The translations under genes were made by a program, and so were the position numbers. DNA of 64,000 nt from Oreohelix idahoensis (Eukaryota; Mollusca; Gastropoda; Stylommatophora; Oreohelicidae). How positions within the stretch are numbered: the first letter of the stretch is position 1; each line of letters starts with the position of its first letter. Shown here piece by piece: positions 11,306-22,454 of this stretch. The stretch lies in the NCBI GenBank assembly GCA_024509875.1, contig JAMPIV010003417.1, positions 62,001 through 126,000 of the forward strand, in the 5' to 3' direction. Below the pieces are notes generated by a model. That model searched no databases. It was given only the letters and a program-made list of their open reading frames with translations, and was not told where the DNA came from.

Positions 11306-11655
11306 TTAGGAAGAAGACAGGCGTGGATCTTCCCTGAAAAAAAATGGTGTATTTAAATTAATAATGGCTGTGGGAAACATTTCCACTGTGCCTCCAAAGG
11401 TAACGCATTTGACTGTGTGGCCCGTGGCATAACGAGGATCTATCAGCGAAGTCCGTACCCCGACCGTGGTACAACCTGAATCAAATAAAAGAGAGCATGG
11501 AATATTATTGACAAGTCCTTTGTGAAACTTAAGAGATCCTTGTCCCTGATGTACAGAAGTTGCCGTGCAGACCGCAGGTAGGCTAGGCAAAATGTGTCCG
11601 CAGCGCAACGTCGTGATCGCCTTGGGCTGGAAAAAGTGTTGAGCATTCTGCACAA
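11306..11655 (-). pseudogene. element 1 aspartic protease
   Basis: 115-codon frame with the retropepsin active site LLFDSGCTTVGVRTSLI (D58-S59-G60) and a following beta-rich stretch (KCVTFGGTVEMFP). It would cleave Gag-Pol during particle maturation. It sits directly after gag and before integrase. The frame is shifted relative to neighbours, so a single polyprotein is not encoded. Confidence 0.85.
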
Positions 11656-11743
11656 GCTGTCACCTGATGACTATCAATAGAACAAGACATGGCATTATGA
11701 GCATCAGCACCTTTAACCTGTTCATTGTTAGCCTGAGTATCAC

Positions 11744-13245
11744 TTAAAGCGACATTAGAAAATGTCTACGTGTCTGGCTCGACGATCTATCTCTTCGTCG
11801 CGATCTGTTCTGATTATTTGCATTAAAATTGCCCCAATTGTCATTCCTGCTCGCGTTAAAATTTTGATGAGTACGATAATTAGTATAATTACCATTATAA
11901 TGTTGGTCAAATGTTTTATTCAACGAACCTTGTCTACTTTGTGGAACCTGAGATTTTGATCGCCAGTTTTGTTTATTATTATACCCTTGATTATGTTTGA
12001 AATTATTGTTACCAAAATCTCGCGATCTATGAGCTTGGTTCCAAGAAACATTGAATGGAGCAGATTGTTGGAATTGCTTCCCCTTATAAAAATTACCATT
12101 GTTGAAATTCTCATTATTTCCCTTATTAAAGTATCTGTCGTTACTCAATGAACGATTTCGTGAAAAATTATTTTGTTGTACGGCAAAAGCAACTGGCAAT
12201 TCACTTTTAATCTGAGCATTACTTAGATCCATGGATGGGTGAGCAGTGCAGAAATTTTTAGAATGTTCTTCTAGATCTTTCATAGATAAAGTTTTCCGTT
12301 CGTGCAAAAATGCAAGAAATGCTGGATTTACTGACGATAGCACCTTATCGCGCAGTAGTAAATCGAAAAGACCTTCATACGACTTTTCTATCTTGGATAA
12401 TTCGATCCATCTTTCTAGTGTTAGCCGTATTTGGGAAAGAAAATCACAAAAGTTCTTCCCTGATTGCGGTAGCAAAGTCCAAAAACGTAATCGGTATTCA
12501 TTTTCTGTCATTTGGAATTTTCGGAGAAGTGAAGCTCGAAGAGCGTCATAATTATTCTTATCATTAATACTGGTGGTATGATAAACCGCCAAAGCATCTC
12601 CCATAAGCAATCTGGATAAATATGTAGAATATAGTGATTTATCCACATTGTAAGACCTACAGGTGGCCTCAAACCTATCCAAAAAAAATATCACGTCGTC
12701 AGACTTTTAGGTGAATTTCCTTAAAATTATCATGCCTGGATGAAGCTTGGCCTTCGAAAGTTCTCTGCGAATTAGCTTCTTGAGTTAACCTAATTCTATC
12801 ATATTCCAATTCGGCAAGTTTCAAATCATGCTGACATTTCTTATCATTCTCTTCTGTCTCAAGCTGAAGTCTTTTTACATTTTGTTCAGCTATTAATCTT
12901 CTTTCTTCCATTTCCTTTTGTTTAACTTCCATTTCCTTTTGTTTAACTTCCATTTCAATCTTAAGTTTATCTGCAGCCTCCAATCTTTTCTGTTCTGCCT
13001 CACGCAGAAATCGTTTCTCTTCTAATTCATCTGCTAATCTCATTTTTTTTCTCATTCTCCTCAGACTCAATCCGTTTTTGATCTGCCTCAAATTGAAGTT
13101 TTTCTAGTCTTAAAGTTTCTAACTTTCTCTGTTCAGCTTCTGTTTCTTGAGCTTTCCTATATTCTGAAAGTGCGAATGTTTTTGCCTCATCAGGAGCCAT
13201 CTGAAGGGCTTTTGCTTGCTTAATGAAATAATCCAGTGAATACAT
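11744..13245 (-). pseudogene. element 1 gag (coiled coil plus SCAN-like capsid)
   Basis: Three frame segments (13245-13027, 13091-12699, 12694-11744). The N-terminus starts MYSLDYFIKQAKAL, then a long Glu/Lys/Arg coiled coil with KQKEMEV repeats. The capsid region (IFFLDRFEATCRSYN, YRLRFWTLLPQ, FCDFLSQIRLTLERW, FLAFLHERK) resembles the SCAN dimerisation fold. The tail is Asn/Arg-rich without a CCHC knuckle. Compared with element 2, a short deletion near 12697 removes the KLPKFTPP segment and breaks the frame, and another shift occurs near 13030. Confidence 0.9.
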
Positions 13246-13330
13246 TATGCTTTATAAGTAGTAACTATACTCTTAATTTCTAAATATGATAATTAATTAA
13301 TGTAAATTAATTAACCTTGTTAATGCACCG

Positions 13331-13360
13331 AATGGTCTTCGTTCCTGTCCTAGAACGGTA
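13331..13360 (-). promoter_or_regulatory. identical 30-nt block upstream of gag
   Basis: All 30 bases match 39565-39594 in element 2. It contains a small hairpin, CGTTC (13340-13344) with GAACG (13353-13357), around an 8-nt loop, about 86 nt upstream of the gag start. Confidence 0.7.
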
Positions 13361-13771
13361 TATCATACTCATATAATTGTCAAATATATTAATAATCAAT
13401 AAATTAATTTATGTAATGACATGTTATGAACAGACAAAAGCCATAGACAATAGCAACAACAATGACAAGACGAGATACTCAAAGACAGTAGAAAACAGTC
13501 GCAGAAATCCAATAAAAATAAAAAATGTGAAACTAAAAATAGAATGTCGTAAAGAGTTACGATGATAACTGCGATCAAATACTAAACAATACAATTGACA
13601 AGACAGTGTAAAAACATATGTTTTGTAAAGAACTGAACAATAGTCAGGTGAGGATGACGTAATATACAAACAAAATACATTATAAAACTAAGGTACGAGT
13701 AAAAATAACTGTGAAAACAACAATTAAAACTTGACTGAACAGCTAAACAAATACTATCATAAGAAGCAAGT

Positions 13772-13821
13772 AGCGATCGGAACTACAGCAAGGTTTCTAG
13801 CCTTGAACCGGAATTATCGCT
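13772..13821. other. nested leader stem-loop domain
   Basis: AGCGAT (13772-13777) pairs with ATCGCT (13816-13821). Inside, CGG (13778-13780) pairs with CCG (13808-13810), and CAAGG (13789-13793) with CCTTG (13801-13805) around a 7-nt loop. The same domain occurs at 40002-40051. Confidence 0.65.
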
Positions 13822-13854
13822 CAATTGAAACTTATAAATCAAACCCTATAGAAC

Positions 13855-13904
13855 ATCTGACAAAGAGCCCGAATCGGCTTCGAGATGAACCTCGTTTGTC
13901 AGAT
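13855..13904. other. leader three-way-junction structure
   Basis: A 10-bp outer stem, ATCTGACAAA (13855-13864) with TTTGTCAGAT (13895-13904), encloses two small hairpins: AGCC/GGCT around CGAATC, and CGAG/CTCG. Element 2 has the same structure at 40085-40134, where the second hairpin has 6-bp arms (CGAGAT/ATCTCG). Confidence 0.75.
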
Positions 13905-14319
13905 CGACCTCCCTACCACCCACGACGGATATACAACATAGAACATGCAACATGAAAAGTATATTGGTGGACATAGAAGAGAATAGGCACAGCCAAACAC
14001 AATACAGTAATAAACGAGACTCCGTTTATACTTATCTCGGCTGATCAAACAAAAAATGTGCCTCGTCTCCGTAAATGTACGTTTGAGAATCGAAATACTT
14101 CGGCCTGAGTATTGGAGTATAGCTCGCACGTAAATAAGGACCAAAAGGATGATGTCCAACATAGGTAGTCACTGGAGAACTTGGTGTTGAGGTTCATTGC
14201 TGACCTTGACCTTCTGATAACCGTCGTGTAGATTCCATGATGAAGACACGGGTCTTTCTGTCTAACGATTTTTGGAAAGATATTGAGTAAGTTCCCTTCT
14301 TTGAAACTTGTCCAAAACA

Positions 14320-14332
14320 CACTGTGCCACCA
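14320..14332 (-). promoter_or_regulatory. candidate primer-binding site, element 1
   Basis: Five bases inside the 5' LTR the minus strand reads TGGTGGCACAGTG. It begins TGG, complementary to a tRNA CCA end. Element 2 has TGGTGGCGCAGTT in the same place. I could not name the primer tRNA. Confidence 0.6.
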
Positions 14333-14337
14333 TTTAC

Positions 14338-15444
14338 TGTTGGGTTCTTTTGTGATTGTAGTTGATAGGAACGATATGCTAGTGGTAGATGTATCAATGA
14401 CTAGCTTAGACACGCGAATGGTTTCAATGAAAAGTTGTCAAAAGGTTATTCAATCAAATTCCAACGAGTGGTAGGCAATTGGCCAATTCATGACTAGAAT
14501 CAACTCGTTGTTAAAAGTTATTCAGGTTTATTGACGAATGACAAACGGCAATCAACGACACGATCAAGACAAACGATGAGAGCATCATAATTATAGTTAC
14601 TGTTGATAATAAAACATTCCTGTAGATTTCTTTATCAATCAAGTCCTTTCTATCCAAGTGACTAGGATTTCCTAACAGTTGTCATTTGAAATACATTACG
14701 GTCATGTCCGTTAACCTTGTTCCAAGGACGTCTGTAACAGTAAACGGATTCATGCTCATGGATGACGCTTCCATATAATACTTGTTTAAATCCCAGACTT
14801 TCTCCTTACAATAATCTATACAGTTTGATATAATCCATAAAAGTTCTACACGAAAATACAATCAGGTTAGCGACTTCAGTTGACTAACCTCTCCTACAAA
14901 ATATGCCACGACCTTGGCATAGGCATTACAAAATATCCGATATTCAAGATATGATCAAATAGTTATCCTTTACTCGTAGGACTTCCCACTACGAAATATT
15001 TACAGTGAAGTAAAGATCTCAACTGTTCCATTCTAGGAATCCAATAACATATGGATTCCCGCTAGAATCCAGTGATGGTCATCTGTTCCACTTTATTCAT
15101 AGACATATTAATATACATGAAGGTTCAAACGAAACTTACGTATTGAACTGCATGTTGGCTTCATCCTGAAGACTCAACAAAATCCTTCAGAACAATTCTT
15201 CCATCGAATTGTTCAGAATCAAAATAATAACATACGGGCAGAGAGAGAGTCCATCTTGCCCTTACCACAGCTGACGTCATAATCCTCCCAACTAGGTTAC
15301 CCGTGCGCAAAGAGCAACTCATACTCTGCATTGTGCACGTCGGTGCGTGAATAAAACGTACGCACAAATAATATAACTATCTCAAGACTGGTGCGTACAT
15401 TGGCAGGACCGAAGACTACCCCCTTAGGTAAAACGTACGCAACA
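14338..15444 (-). repeat. element 1 5' LTR
   Basis: 1107 bp, TGTT...AACA termini, near-identical to 1235-2342. In element sense it is upstream, so it would carry the promoter. The target duplication follows at 15445-15449. Confidence 0.95.
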
Positions 15445-15449
15445 CTGTG

Positions 15450-15949
15450 TCAGTCAAGGACCAAGGAAGGAAGGAATTTTGATGGCTGGAGTTGTAGTTC
15501 TGGTGCAGCTAGACATCTATTCTAATCATTTTTACAGAATTTACGGAGGAGTTCAGTGCTTCTGAACCCCTTTAGAAACATAGGTCTCTTGATTGTACGT
15601 GAATACTCAGTTGTTCAGTAAGTCAACAGTTCATTATCCATTTGAAATTTGCAGAAGAACAGAGTGTGTCAGCTAGGGCGCAGACGCAAGGAAAAAGTTA
15701 GGGCACACACATATAGCATATGCGGTATGGAGTCATGACATTTGAAATTACGCAGTCAGAATTGTGCCTCCTACCGCATGTCACAAGAAGAAAATGGAGT
15801 TCAAAAGTGCTGACAAGAAAAATATGTATATTTGAGGTAACTCTTCTGCACTGTGAGGTATGTGATAGACTTACCTTTGTGGCGCTATTCAGATACCTTA
15901 GCCAAGCTTGTGAATCTTGGAGACATGTGGGCAGCTGAGGAGACCGACT
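15450..15949. other. unassigned interval with LINE remnant at its start
   Basis: The first ~40 bases appear to continue the LINE interrupted at 1234 (purine-rich ggaccaaggaaggaagg tail). Nothing is recognised in the remainder. Confidence 0.5.
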
Positions 15950-18900
15950 TGGTCAATCAATACCCTTTAGCTCCCCAAGGAGCATAGGCCTTCAACAAAC
16001 ACATGACAAGTCTTCCTGTCCTGTGCCATCCGCTCAAGTTCTTTCAATGTTTTCCTCATCATTTTCACCTCTGTTTCCAGTTCTCTTCTCCGTGTGTTTT
16101 TTGGTCTACCTCTGCCTCTCTTTCTCTGTGGATTCCAGAACAAGGACTGCCTTGTAATGCTATCAGCAGGTTTCCTCAATGTGTGTCCTATCCATCGCCA
16201 GCGTCTTCTTCTCAACTCTTGTTTCACTGGCACTTGTCTGGTTCTTGTCATCAATTCCACATTTGTGACTTTGTCATACCATTTCAGTCCTTCTATTCTA
16301 CGCTAGCACCCGTTTATAAAAGTCTGTAGCTTTTTGGTTGTTGTTTTTGTTGTTCTCCATGTCTCAGAGCGATACAATAGGACTGACTTCACATTTGAGT
16401 TGAAGATTCTTATTTTCGTGTTGGACTTGATTTCTCTTGTTCTCCATATGTTTCCCAATGCAATGAAAGCTCCTCTTGCTTTTTGTATTCTTATTTTGAT
16501 ATCACTGTCTGTCCCTCCAACTTTGTCTAAATTACTTCCAAGATATGGGTACGATTCTACATCTTTTAGTGGTGTTTCTTCAAGTTCAGCCTTGTTATCA
16601 TTTCTTGCATTTATTCTCATAATCTTTGTCTTTTCCCTGTGTATTTTCAGGCCCACTTGTGACCTCTCATCGAGAATTTTCATTTTCTCTTGCATCTGAT
16701 TATGGTTATGGGACAGAAGAGCCAAGTCATCTGCAAAATCCAGATCATCAAGCTGTTTAGTCAGATTCCACTGGATTCCATTTCTGTTGTGTGATGTCGA
16801 TGTTTTCATAACCCAATCTATTGCTAGTAAGAAAAGAAATGGAGACAAGAGGCATCCCTGACTCACTCCCATTCTAATCCTAAACGGTTCTGTAAGTTGT
16901 CCTTCATGAAGAACTCTACATGTCATGTCTTCATAGGTCTTCTTTATTAAGTTAATGATTTTCATGGAAACTCCATAATGCCTCATTAATTTCCAAAGCG
17001 ATTCTCTGTCTACACTGTCAAATGCCTTTTCATAGTCCACGAATCCGATGTATAGCGGTGAATTCCATTCCAGACTTTGTTGAACTATTATTCTCAATGT
17101 GGCTATCTGGTCTGTACAGGATCTATTTTGTCGAAAACCTGCTTGTTCATCTCTCAGTTGCTTGTCTATGGACTCTTTTAATCTCTCCAGGAGGATTCTG
17201 TTTAATACTTTTGCTGGCACTGATAGTAACATTATTCCTCTATAATTTGTGCACTCTTGTAAATTTCCCTTCTTAGGCAACTTGACCAGATAACCTTCCT
17301 TCCATTCTGCTGATATTTCCTCTCTCTCCCAGACTTTGCCAAGTAGTTTGTATAATATCTCTGTAGAGGTATCAATATCTGTTTTGATGGCCTCTGCTGG
17401 AATGCAGTCTGGACCAGATGTTTTTCCAATCTTTCAGAAGCTTTATGGCTTTCTTTATTTCTTCTCTACTTGGTCGTTCACAACTGATTTGTAGCTTCTC
17501 TTCTGCTGTCTGGATGTCTGGGGGATTTGTTGGAGATGGTCTATTGAGAAGTTCCTCAAAATGTTCTGTCCATCTCTTCATTTGTTCTTGTATATTACTA
17601 AGCAATTTTCCATTCTTATCTTTTATGAGGCCATTTGCTTGCTTATATTTCCCTGTTAGCTTCTTTGTGTTGTTGTACAGGTCCCTCATATTTCCTTTTG
17701 CTGCAGCTTCCTTTGCTTCCTTTGCCAAATCATCAATATATTTCATCTTGTCTCTTTTGATGTTTCTTCTTACTTCTTTGTTTGCTTCTATGTACACTTC
17801 ATGAGCCTTGGCTTTGGAGCTTCTGGTTTTGCTTCTGTTTAAATCTGCTTTCTTGTTTTTCCTGTCTTCTATCTTAATAACGGTTTCTGTTGTTATCCAT
17901 GCTTTGTGCTGATGTTCTCTTTTTCTCAGTACTTCTTCACATGTCTCGTTCCATATATTTTTTACTTGTTGCCAGTGGTCTTCCTTATCTGTTTCATCTT
18001 CCAGCTGTTCGAGTACTTGGTATTTGTTGGATACTGTGATTGAAAATTTTTCTCTTATTTCCTGATTTCTTAGATATCCCACATTATACTGTTGTCTATA
18101 GCTATATGCTGTTGTAAATTTCTTGAGTTTTAATTTTGTCTTAGCCAACAGAAGATGGTGGTCTGATACAACATCTGCTCCTCTACATACTTTCACATCA
18201 TGCAATGATGACCTAAACTTCTTGCTTATGCATATGTGATCAATCTGATTCTCAGTTCTGTGGTCTGGTGATATCCATGTTGCTTTATGTATTCTTTTAT
18301 GTGGAAATAATCTTCCTCCTATAGCTAGTTGATTTGAAGCACAGAAGTTTGCTAATAGTTCCCCATTCTCATTCATCATACCTAATCCCTGCTTTCCCAT
18401 GATTTCTTCAAAGCCAGTGTTGTCTGTTCCTATTTTCGCATTTAGGTCCCCCATCAAAATTGTGATGTCCTTTCTTTTCTTATTGTCCAAGACACTTTGT
18501 AGTCTGGTGTAAAAGTCTTCTGTCACAGATTCTTCTTTATTGTTTGTTGGTGCATAACACTGGATGATGTTTATATTTACTTTCTTTTTGGCTGATTTAA
18601 ACCTTGCTGTTATAATTCGGGGTCCCATTGCTTCCTATTCTATAAGTGCTTTCTGTGCTTCCTTGGACATCATTAGAGCCACCTCTTCACTGTGGTGGGC
18701 TCTTTTCTCCTCATGTCCTGAGGACAACACCATTTCTCCTGTGATCAATCTCTTCTTCTCTATGCCTTTCCACCGTGTCTCGCAGAGACCCAGGATATCA
18801 ATCCTGTAATTTTACATTTCTGCTGCTACCTGTGCAGTTTTCCCTTGTTCACACAGAGTGCGAACATTCCAGGTGCCAATCCTGGAGATTTTCCTAGACG

Positions 18901-19125
18901 AAAAAAGGTTAGTCGGCAACCCAGACTCCTTTCGGCTTTCTCTAGGTTGCTTCATGCGCCTCCTTTCCAGAGGACCTTCTTCTGTCTTTTCAGGTCTTTC
19001 TCCAGTTCTCTTCTTGTGTTCTTTGGTCTGCTTCTGCATCTCTTACCGTAAGGGTTAGAGGACAGGGGTTTCTTTTTCTCTATTGAATATCTTATTCCAC
19101 TGGCACTTGTCTGGTTCTTGTCATT
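15950..19125 (-). mobile_element. RTE-type LINE, copy 1 (rearranged at its 5' end)
   Basis: Minus-strand LINE ending in a tail of ATTG-type repeats next to the hairpin-forming sequence gctccccaaggagc (15971-15985). It shares sequence with the copies at 51345-54364 and 59805-60182. Around 18990-19125 it is joined to extra pieces that match the element's own 3' coding region (for example ccactggcacttgtctgg near 19098), so the 5' end is a mosaic. Confidence 0.85.
15967..19039 (-). pseudogene. RTE endonuclease-reverse transcriptase, copy 1
   Basis: Frame pieces, in order: 19039-18812 (endonuclease start, ISRIGTWNVRTL), 18628-17372 (QCYAPTNNKEE, ILMGDLNAKIG, VVSDHHLLLAK, then linker), 17429-17232, 17280-16303 (RT: NYRGIMLLSVPAKVL, AGFRQNRSCTDQ, GFVDYEKAFDSV, catalytic FADD near 16715) and 16260-15967 (basic C-terminal tail RRRRWRWIGHTLRKP). 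An in-frame stop precedes 18628 and at least three frameshifts follow, so it is dead. RTE elements encode this single protein for target-primed insertion. FADD in place of YADD is shared with copy 2. Confidence 0.9.
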
Positions 19126-19135
19126 GCTCATATGT

Positions 19136-19285
19136 TACCTCGGCCTGAAAGGGGAACAAAGGATATTAACACTGTAACCTTCCATGCATGTCATAATGGT
19201 AATTAAGGAAGGTTGGTCATATGGCCTGTTACCCCATCTTGTAAAAATAGGAAACTAAACAAACTTCAACAAAGATGGATGAAAT
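19136..19285 (+). mobile_element. inverted RTE 5' UTR fragment
   Basis: Reads on the + strand like the reverse complement of about 54200-54350 (the 5' UTR of RTE copy 2): gttacc..cggcc.gaaagggg, then ggccnGTTACCCCATCnTGTAAAAA and aaacttcaacaaa. It is therefore in opposite orientation to the adjacent LINE at 15950-19125, as in a 5' inversion. Confidence 0.7.
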
Positions 19286-19364
19286 ATAACATTTAAATAT
19301 TATGTTTGTGCGTGTAACTTGAAGTTCTCATTTGAATTATGGCCCTAATTGTCTGTCTCTAAAG

Positions 19365-19471
19365 GTGGTGGCAATATAAAGATTGAGAGCAAGAAGGTCA
19401 AGGTTGAAGCAAAATCCAAAGTTGGTTCCTTGAATAATGCCACTCACAAGCCAGGAGGTGGGGATAAGAAG
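19365..19471 (+). CDS. tau/MAP family exon, repeat 1
   Basis: 107-nt exon, acceptor AG at 19363-19364, donor gtaaga at 19472. Two bases complete a split Gly codon, then GGNIKIESKKVKVEA, SKVGSLNNATHKPGGGDKK. It starts inside a GGG run, so the preceding exon presumably ends with another repeat's PGG. The product is a tau/MAP2/MAP4-type protein whose repeats bind along microtubules in the cytoplasm. The SKVGS serine corresponds to the KxGS sites phosphorylated by MARK kinases in vertebrate tau. This copy keeps the full PGGG turn. No further upstream exon is visible in the window. Confidence 0.92.
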
Positions 19472-21002
19472 GTAAGACCAGAATTTAATTTCTCAAGGCA
19501 TGACATTTAGGTAAACCATGCCTGCTGTTTGGTTCCTGGAAATTAGATTGTCACCAGCTTTCTGGGAAATGGGAATTCGGCCTAGTTAAAAGTTATGGGG
19601 CAGAGATGTAATGCTTCAGGTTTTTTCTTGCAAGAAACAACATTTAATTCTTTATCTAGAATTTTGGTAATCCACAGACAATAAATAAACTTGTTATTTA
19701 GACATTTTGTTACAATCTTGTAGAACTGTTTAGCAAAACTTAATGAGGAGATATTGTCTATGTCTTGATTTTCAGAAAACTTATCTTGGCTCAGCTTTTG
19801 AAGAAGCTAAATTTGATGAGATATTTTGCTAAGTAGACTGGTTAAATGAAAGTTTCTATACAGGGCATGGTACAAATATTGCTGAGTTAGTGGTATCTTA
19901 ATGTGTGGGTTTTAAAAAAATGTAAACAAAAGCCCTTTAAAACATAAAGTGAACTCCTGTGTGATTTCACAGCAGTGTTTAAATTGGAGAATTCTATTTT
20001 TAAAGGGGGGCTAAAAGAGGCAAAAGTAAAATCATGCACAGCTTATTAATTCTATAGGTAGTGTTCCTGGACATTAATCTTACATGATATTAATGTTGAT
20101 GCTTTTGCTTCTTTGTTCATTTTATGCATTATAATTATTCCATTGGTGTGGCTATAAGTTTTCATTGCAGTGGCTGTAATATTGATTCTTGCAGTTCCCT
20201 GCCTCCTTGTCCTACAATTTTTGCTTCATTTAGCCTCTACACATGGTGGCTTCACCCAGATATGGCTTTGCTGCTGCCCTGATTATTGCCCCTTGTTCAG
20301 AGTCCATCTGCTTATATGCTACCCCTGTTACATTTGCACTTGTAATGTCAGTCAAGTTTGCATGGGAATTGTGGGCCTGAAATTTGAAATTGGAGCAGCT
20401 TGTGTGGCTCAGCTTGAACTTAGCATGACCTTTGAACTGTGCTAGCAGACTTTGTTACTGACAGGGTCCATGATGTCACTCAATATGGACCAAAAGAAAC
20501 ACTACAGGTTACAAAAGCATGCTGGCGTTGGGACTCTGTCTGAAGCCCTTTTGTGAAAAATGGACAAAATACATAAGTGTTATAAATTGTGTCATATTTG
20601 ACATGTGGTTTGCATGTTTCTAACTTTGACTGAACCATTTTCAGATAATCCAGAACGCATTAGATATCATATTTACATCAAACATTTGTTTTTCATATTT
20701 ATTCTCCGTATCATTTTTTTTTTCTTTTGAATTTAACACTGTTTTCTTCTTCAGGATTTACTCATCTGAATGAACAGAATTCAGCAAAATGATAATTTAT
20801 TACTTTAATATGAATATTTTTCAGAAGTGAAAGAACAGCATAAAGGGGAAAATACAGGAAAATGCCTTTATGTAACACGGAAATAAACATTTTGTCTGCT
20901 TCATGAATTCATCACACATGTGCGTTCTGTTATTATCATGTCCAGCACATTACTTAAACACAACATGTAGTTTTAGAAAAATAACCTGCTCCCACACTTT
21001 AA
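19472..21002 (+). other. intron, nothing recognised
   Basis: A/T-rich intronic sequence with no clear repeat family, coding signature or RNA gene. Confidence 0.6.
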
Positions 21003-21245
21003 TGTAAGATTAGAGTAAGCTACAGTTTAGTCCCAGAACTAAATGTAAGATTCGAACAGCCACAGTTTAGTCCCAGAGCTAAATGTAAGATTTGAACAGC
21101 CACAGTTTAGTCCCAGAACTAAATGTAAGATTCGAACAGCCACAGTTTAGTCCCAGAACTAAATGTAAGATTTGAACAGCCACAGTTTAGTCCCAGAACT
21201 AAATGTAAGATCCGAGCAGCCACAATTTAGTTTCAAAACTTACTT
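21003..21245. repeat. 40-bp minisatellite (about 6 copies)
   Basis: Unit gtttagtcccagaactaaat plus taagattcgaacagccaca, recurring at 21025, 21065, 21105, 21145, 21185 and 21225, nearly identical except in the outer copies. It lies in the intron between MAP repeats 1 and 2. Confidence 0.95.
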
Positions 21246-22274
21246 GAAGATAATAGTAAGCCACAAAATTTATGAGATAAGAGAAAGCCACATTTTTGTC
21301 TTAGAACTTGCATAAAATTAGATGGTGAGTTAGCCACACACTGGTCACAGAAGAAACCACAGCTTGGTTCAAGAGCTCATGCAGTAGCATAATTTTAATT
21401 TATTTTAGTTAAAAACCTCTCCTGAAAAATACAGTTGTGTCTATTCTATGAACATTTAAATTACACAAAAATAGAAAAAAAAAATAAGAAAGTGATAAAT
21501 TTAATGGTGTGTCAACTGTTACATGCAGCACAATACTGAACCAGTAAATGTGCAAAGGCTAGAATAATTGTACCCGTCTCCGGTTCTTACGTTTATCTTA
21601 TTGTTGTTTGGGTTGTGTTTTGCATTCACTTTACATTAGGTGGCACTAAGTGTCATCCTTGAGTGTTCATGTACAAAAAGTTTTCCAAGTGCAAGCCAAC
21701 TATTTCTTGTGATATTAAGCAAAAGAAAAAGTTATCAATTTTTAGATGGTATATTAGTGTTGTATATTCCATACAAATATGGTCATACCAAATCTAGCAT
21801 CAGACCCATCGAGATCAGAGAGAAATTCGTCAAACTGACACAATGGGTGCTTCAGTAAGAATTAAGGGAAGAAACATTGACCACATATTCTTAGTTACAC
21901 TATTTTATTCATTTATTTTGGAATCAGTGACATCAGATATTTCTATTTATGGGTCGTATCATTGTAAAATTTATCTTTTATGTTTTCCTTCGTTTGTCCT
22001 GGATGAAGGCTTTGTGGCTGTAATGTAGGCATTTTCTTTATCTTTTGTGGTAGTGTACTTGAATAACCTATTGTCAATGTCTTGCTGTTCATTTATTCTT
22101 GTGTTGTTCTGTGTTTCCTTTAATTAAAGTTTAATCAGCGTGTTACTCCGTTAGCATTTACTGTTTGTTGTATCCATATTCTATATATTACAGTGTGGAT
22201 CATCATTTTCATCATCTTTTCCCTTTTGCTCCTTATTGAGGATAAATCTACAACTACATTTCATCCTCTTAAGG
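21246..22274 (+). other. intron, with a small dispersed-repeat head
   Basis: Mostly unassigned. 22215-22262 (ttttgctccttattgagg) resembles the start of the dispersed family found at 28882, 43728, 44572, 47040 and 60385. Confidence 0.5.
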
Positions 22275-22446
22275 CAGGGGTCGGGAACCTTTCCGTGACA
22301 GAGAGCCAAATATTTAATTTTGTCTCCATTTTAACAAATTGAAGAGCCGCTTGAAAAAAAATCACATGCTATCCCTCATTCACTAAGAGTTAAGTAGTAG
22401 AGAGCCGCACGAGATGGCTCAAAGACTGCGGGTTGCCGACCCCATG
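22275..22446. mobile_element. hAT-type MITE
   Basis: 172 bp with terminal inverted repeats CAGGGGTCGGGAACC and, reversed, GGTTGCCGACCCC-A-TG. Flanking 8-mers tcttaagg (22267-22274) and ccttaagg (22447-22454) match at 7 of 8 positions, the duplication length of hAT transposons. No coding capacity. Confidence 0.85.
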
Positions 22447-22454
22447 CCTTAAGG

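Larger units (their letters stand above)
13246..14337 (-). promoter_or_regulatory. element 1 5' leader
   Basis: Non-coding sequence between the primer-binding site and gag. About 13730-13930 aligns with about 39935-40155 of element 2 with only around nine differences in ~205 bases by eye, far closer than the gag proteins (roughly 70 percent). It contains three stem-loop blocks described separately. A role in packaging, dimerisation or translation is inferred. Confidence 0.75.
1235..15444 (-). mobile_element. Gmr1-like Ty3/gypsy LTR retrotransposon, element 1
   Basis: Two ~1.1-kb LTRs (1235-2342 and 14338-15444) in direct orientation bound the element. The target duplication CTGTG is seen at 1230-1234 and 15445-15449. 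Read on the minus strand the order is LTR, leader, gag (13245-11744), protease (about 11653), integrase (10970-), reverse transcriptase, RNase H (to 3319), 3' UTR, LTR. Integrase lying before reverse transcriptase is the hallmark of the Gmr1 group and is opposite to ordinary Ty3/gypsy elements. The LTRs differ at about five sites by eye, so insertion is fairly recent, yet coding regions carry several frameshifts. A LINE (4325-9250) interrupts RT. Confidence 0.93.
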
